A stretch of 6,943 bases of DNA from Anaerolineaceae bacterium. GTDB taxonomy: Bacteria; Chloroflexota; Anaerolineae; Anaerolineales; Anaerolineaceae. The number at the start of each line of letters is the position of its first letter. Position 1 is the stretch's first letter. Below are positions 6,855 through 6,943 of the stretch, one piece after another. The notes under the pieces were generated by a model that was not told the DNA's origin, ran no database searches, and saw only the letters and a list, made by a program, of their open reading frames with translations. The position numbers and the translations under genes were made by a program. The DNA is taken from positions 1 to 6,943 of the forward strand of contig JAIOTF010000083.1 of NCBI GenBank assembly GCA_021107195.1, written 5' to 3'.

Positions 6855-6866
6855 AAAAGGTTGACG
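6849..6866. promoter_or_regulatory. Inverted repeat carrying back-to-back TTGAC boxes
   Basis: GTCAA (6850-6854) and TTGAC (6861-6865) form a dyad with a six-base centre (AAAAGG). Each arm is also a -35-like box: TTGACG on the plus strand and a perfect TTGACA on the minus strand. The plus box is backed by a spaced -10, the minus box is not. A shared operator between divergent genes is possible but unproven. Confidence 0.4.
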
Positions 6867-6889
6867 GAAGGGGTAGCAGTTAGTAAACT
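6861..6889 (+). promoter_or_regulatory. Sigma-70-type promoter for the gene at the right edge
   Basis: TTGACG (6861-6866) and TAAACT (6884-6889) are separated by exactly 17 bases, matching the consensus at five and four of six positions. Transcription would start near 6896, about two dozen bases before the ATG at 6920. Confidence 0.6.
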
Positions 6890-6919
6890 AAGCTAAAAAC
6901 TGAAAGCAGGGAATAAGGA

Positions 6920-6943
6920 ATGCCGACACCAAAAGCCACAAAA
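6920..6943 (+). CDS. Start of an unidentified gene, cut by the window edge
   Basis: ATG at 6920 opens the frame MPTPKATK, which is still open at the end of the window. AGGGA at 6908-6912 lies seven bases upstream as a ribosome binding site, and a well-spaced promoter lies before it. The basic, Pro/Ala/Lys-rich start is seen in several small nucleic-acid-binding proteins, but eight residues are too few to name a family. It is divergent from the glycosyltransferase. Confidence 0.5.

Overview
The window looks like a piece of a bacterial chromosome of mixed gene order, most probably from the phylum Chloroflexota (Anaerolineae-like). That placement is an inference. It rests on the style of the methionyl-tRNA synthetase (HVGN and KISGS signature variants, one zinc knuckle, no C-terminal tRNA-binding add-on), on a lipoprotein with an acidic Pro/Thr/Glu linker, and on the MGDG-synthase-like glycosyltransferase with its AGGLITTE and GQE donor-site motifs. 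No rRNA or other marker settles it.

Layout from left to right. (1) 2-2437, plus strand: the motor part and C-terminus of a type I restriction enzyme R subunit (hsdR). The gene enters from the left edge, and its nuclease domain lies outside the window. (2) 2438-2697: intergenic. It holds weak hairpins next to the hsdR stop, a minus-strand membrane-segment reading frame with no start codon (probable relic), and the promoter and Shine-Dalgarno of the next gene. (3) 2698-3396, plus: a lipoprotein of unknown function starting at TTG. (4) 3397-3478: a short leader with a hairpin and an extended -10 promoter. (5) 3479-5263, plus: complete metG, followed by a clear rho-independent terminator. (6) 5322-5582: no convincing intact gene. 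Two tiny overlapping frames may be a decayed gene, and a weak minus-strand terminator lies among them. (7) 5583-6854, minus: an MGDG-synthase/GT28-type glycosyltransferase, convergent with metG. (8) 6855-6943: a divergent regulatory region with a good plus-strand promoter and the first eight codons of another gene.

The genes do not form one pathway. hsdR belongs to DNA defence, and its hsdM and hsdS partners would be expected to the left. metG is translation housekeeping. The glycosyltransferase probably makes membrane glycolipid or another lipid-linked sugar. The lipoprotein is an exported protein of unknown role. Apart from the edge of a type I restriction system I see no sign of an undescribed multigene system. 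The points most worth following are the lipoprotein family, the two small relic-like regions, and the divergent promoter that collides with the assigned start of the glycosyltransferase.
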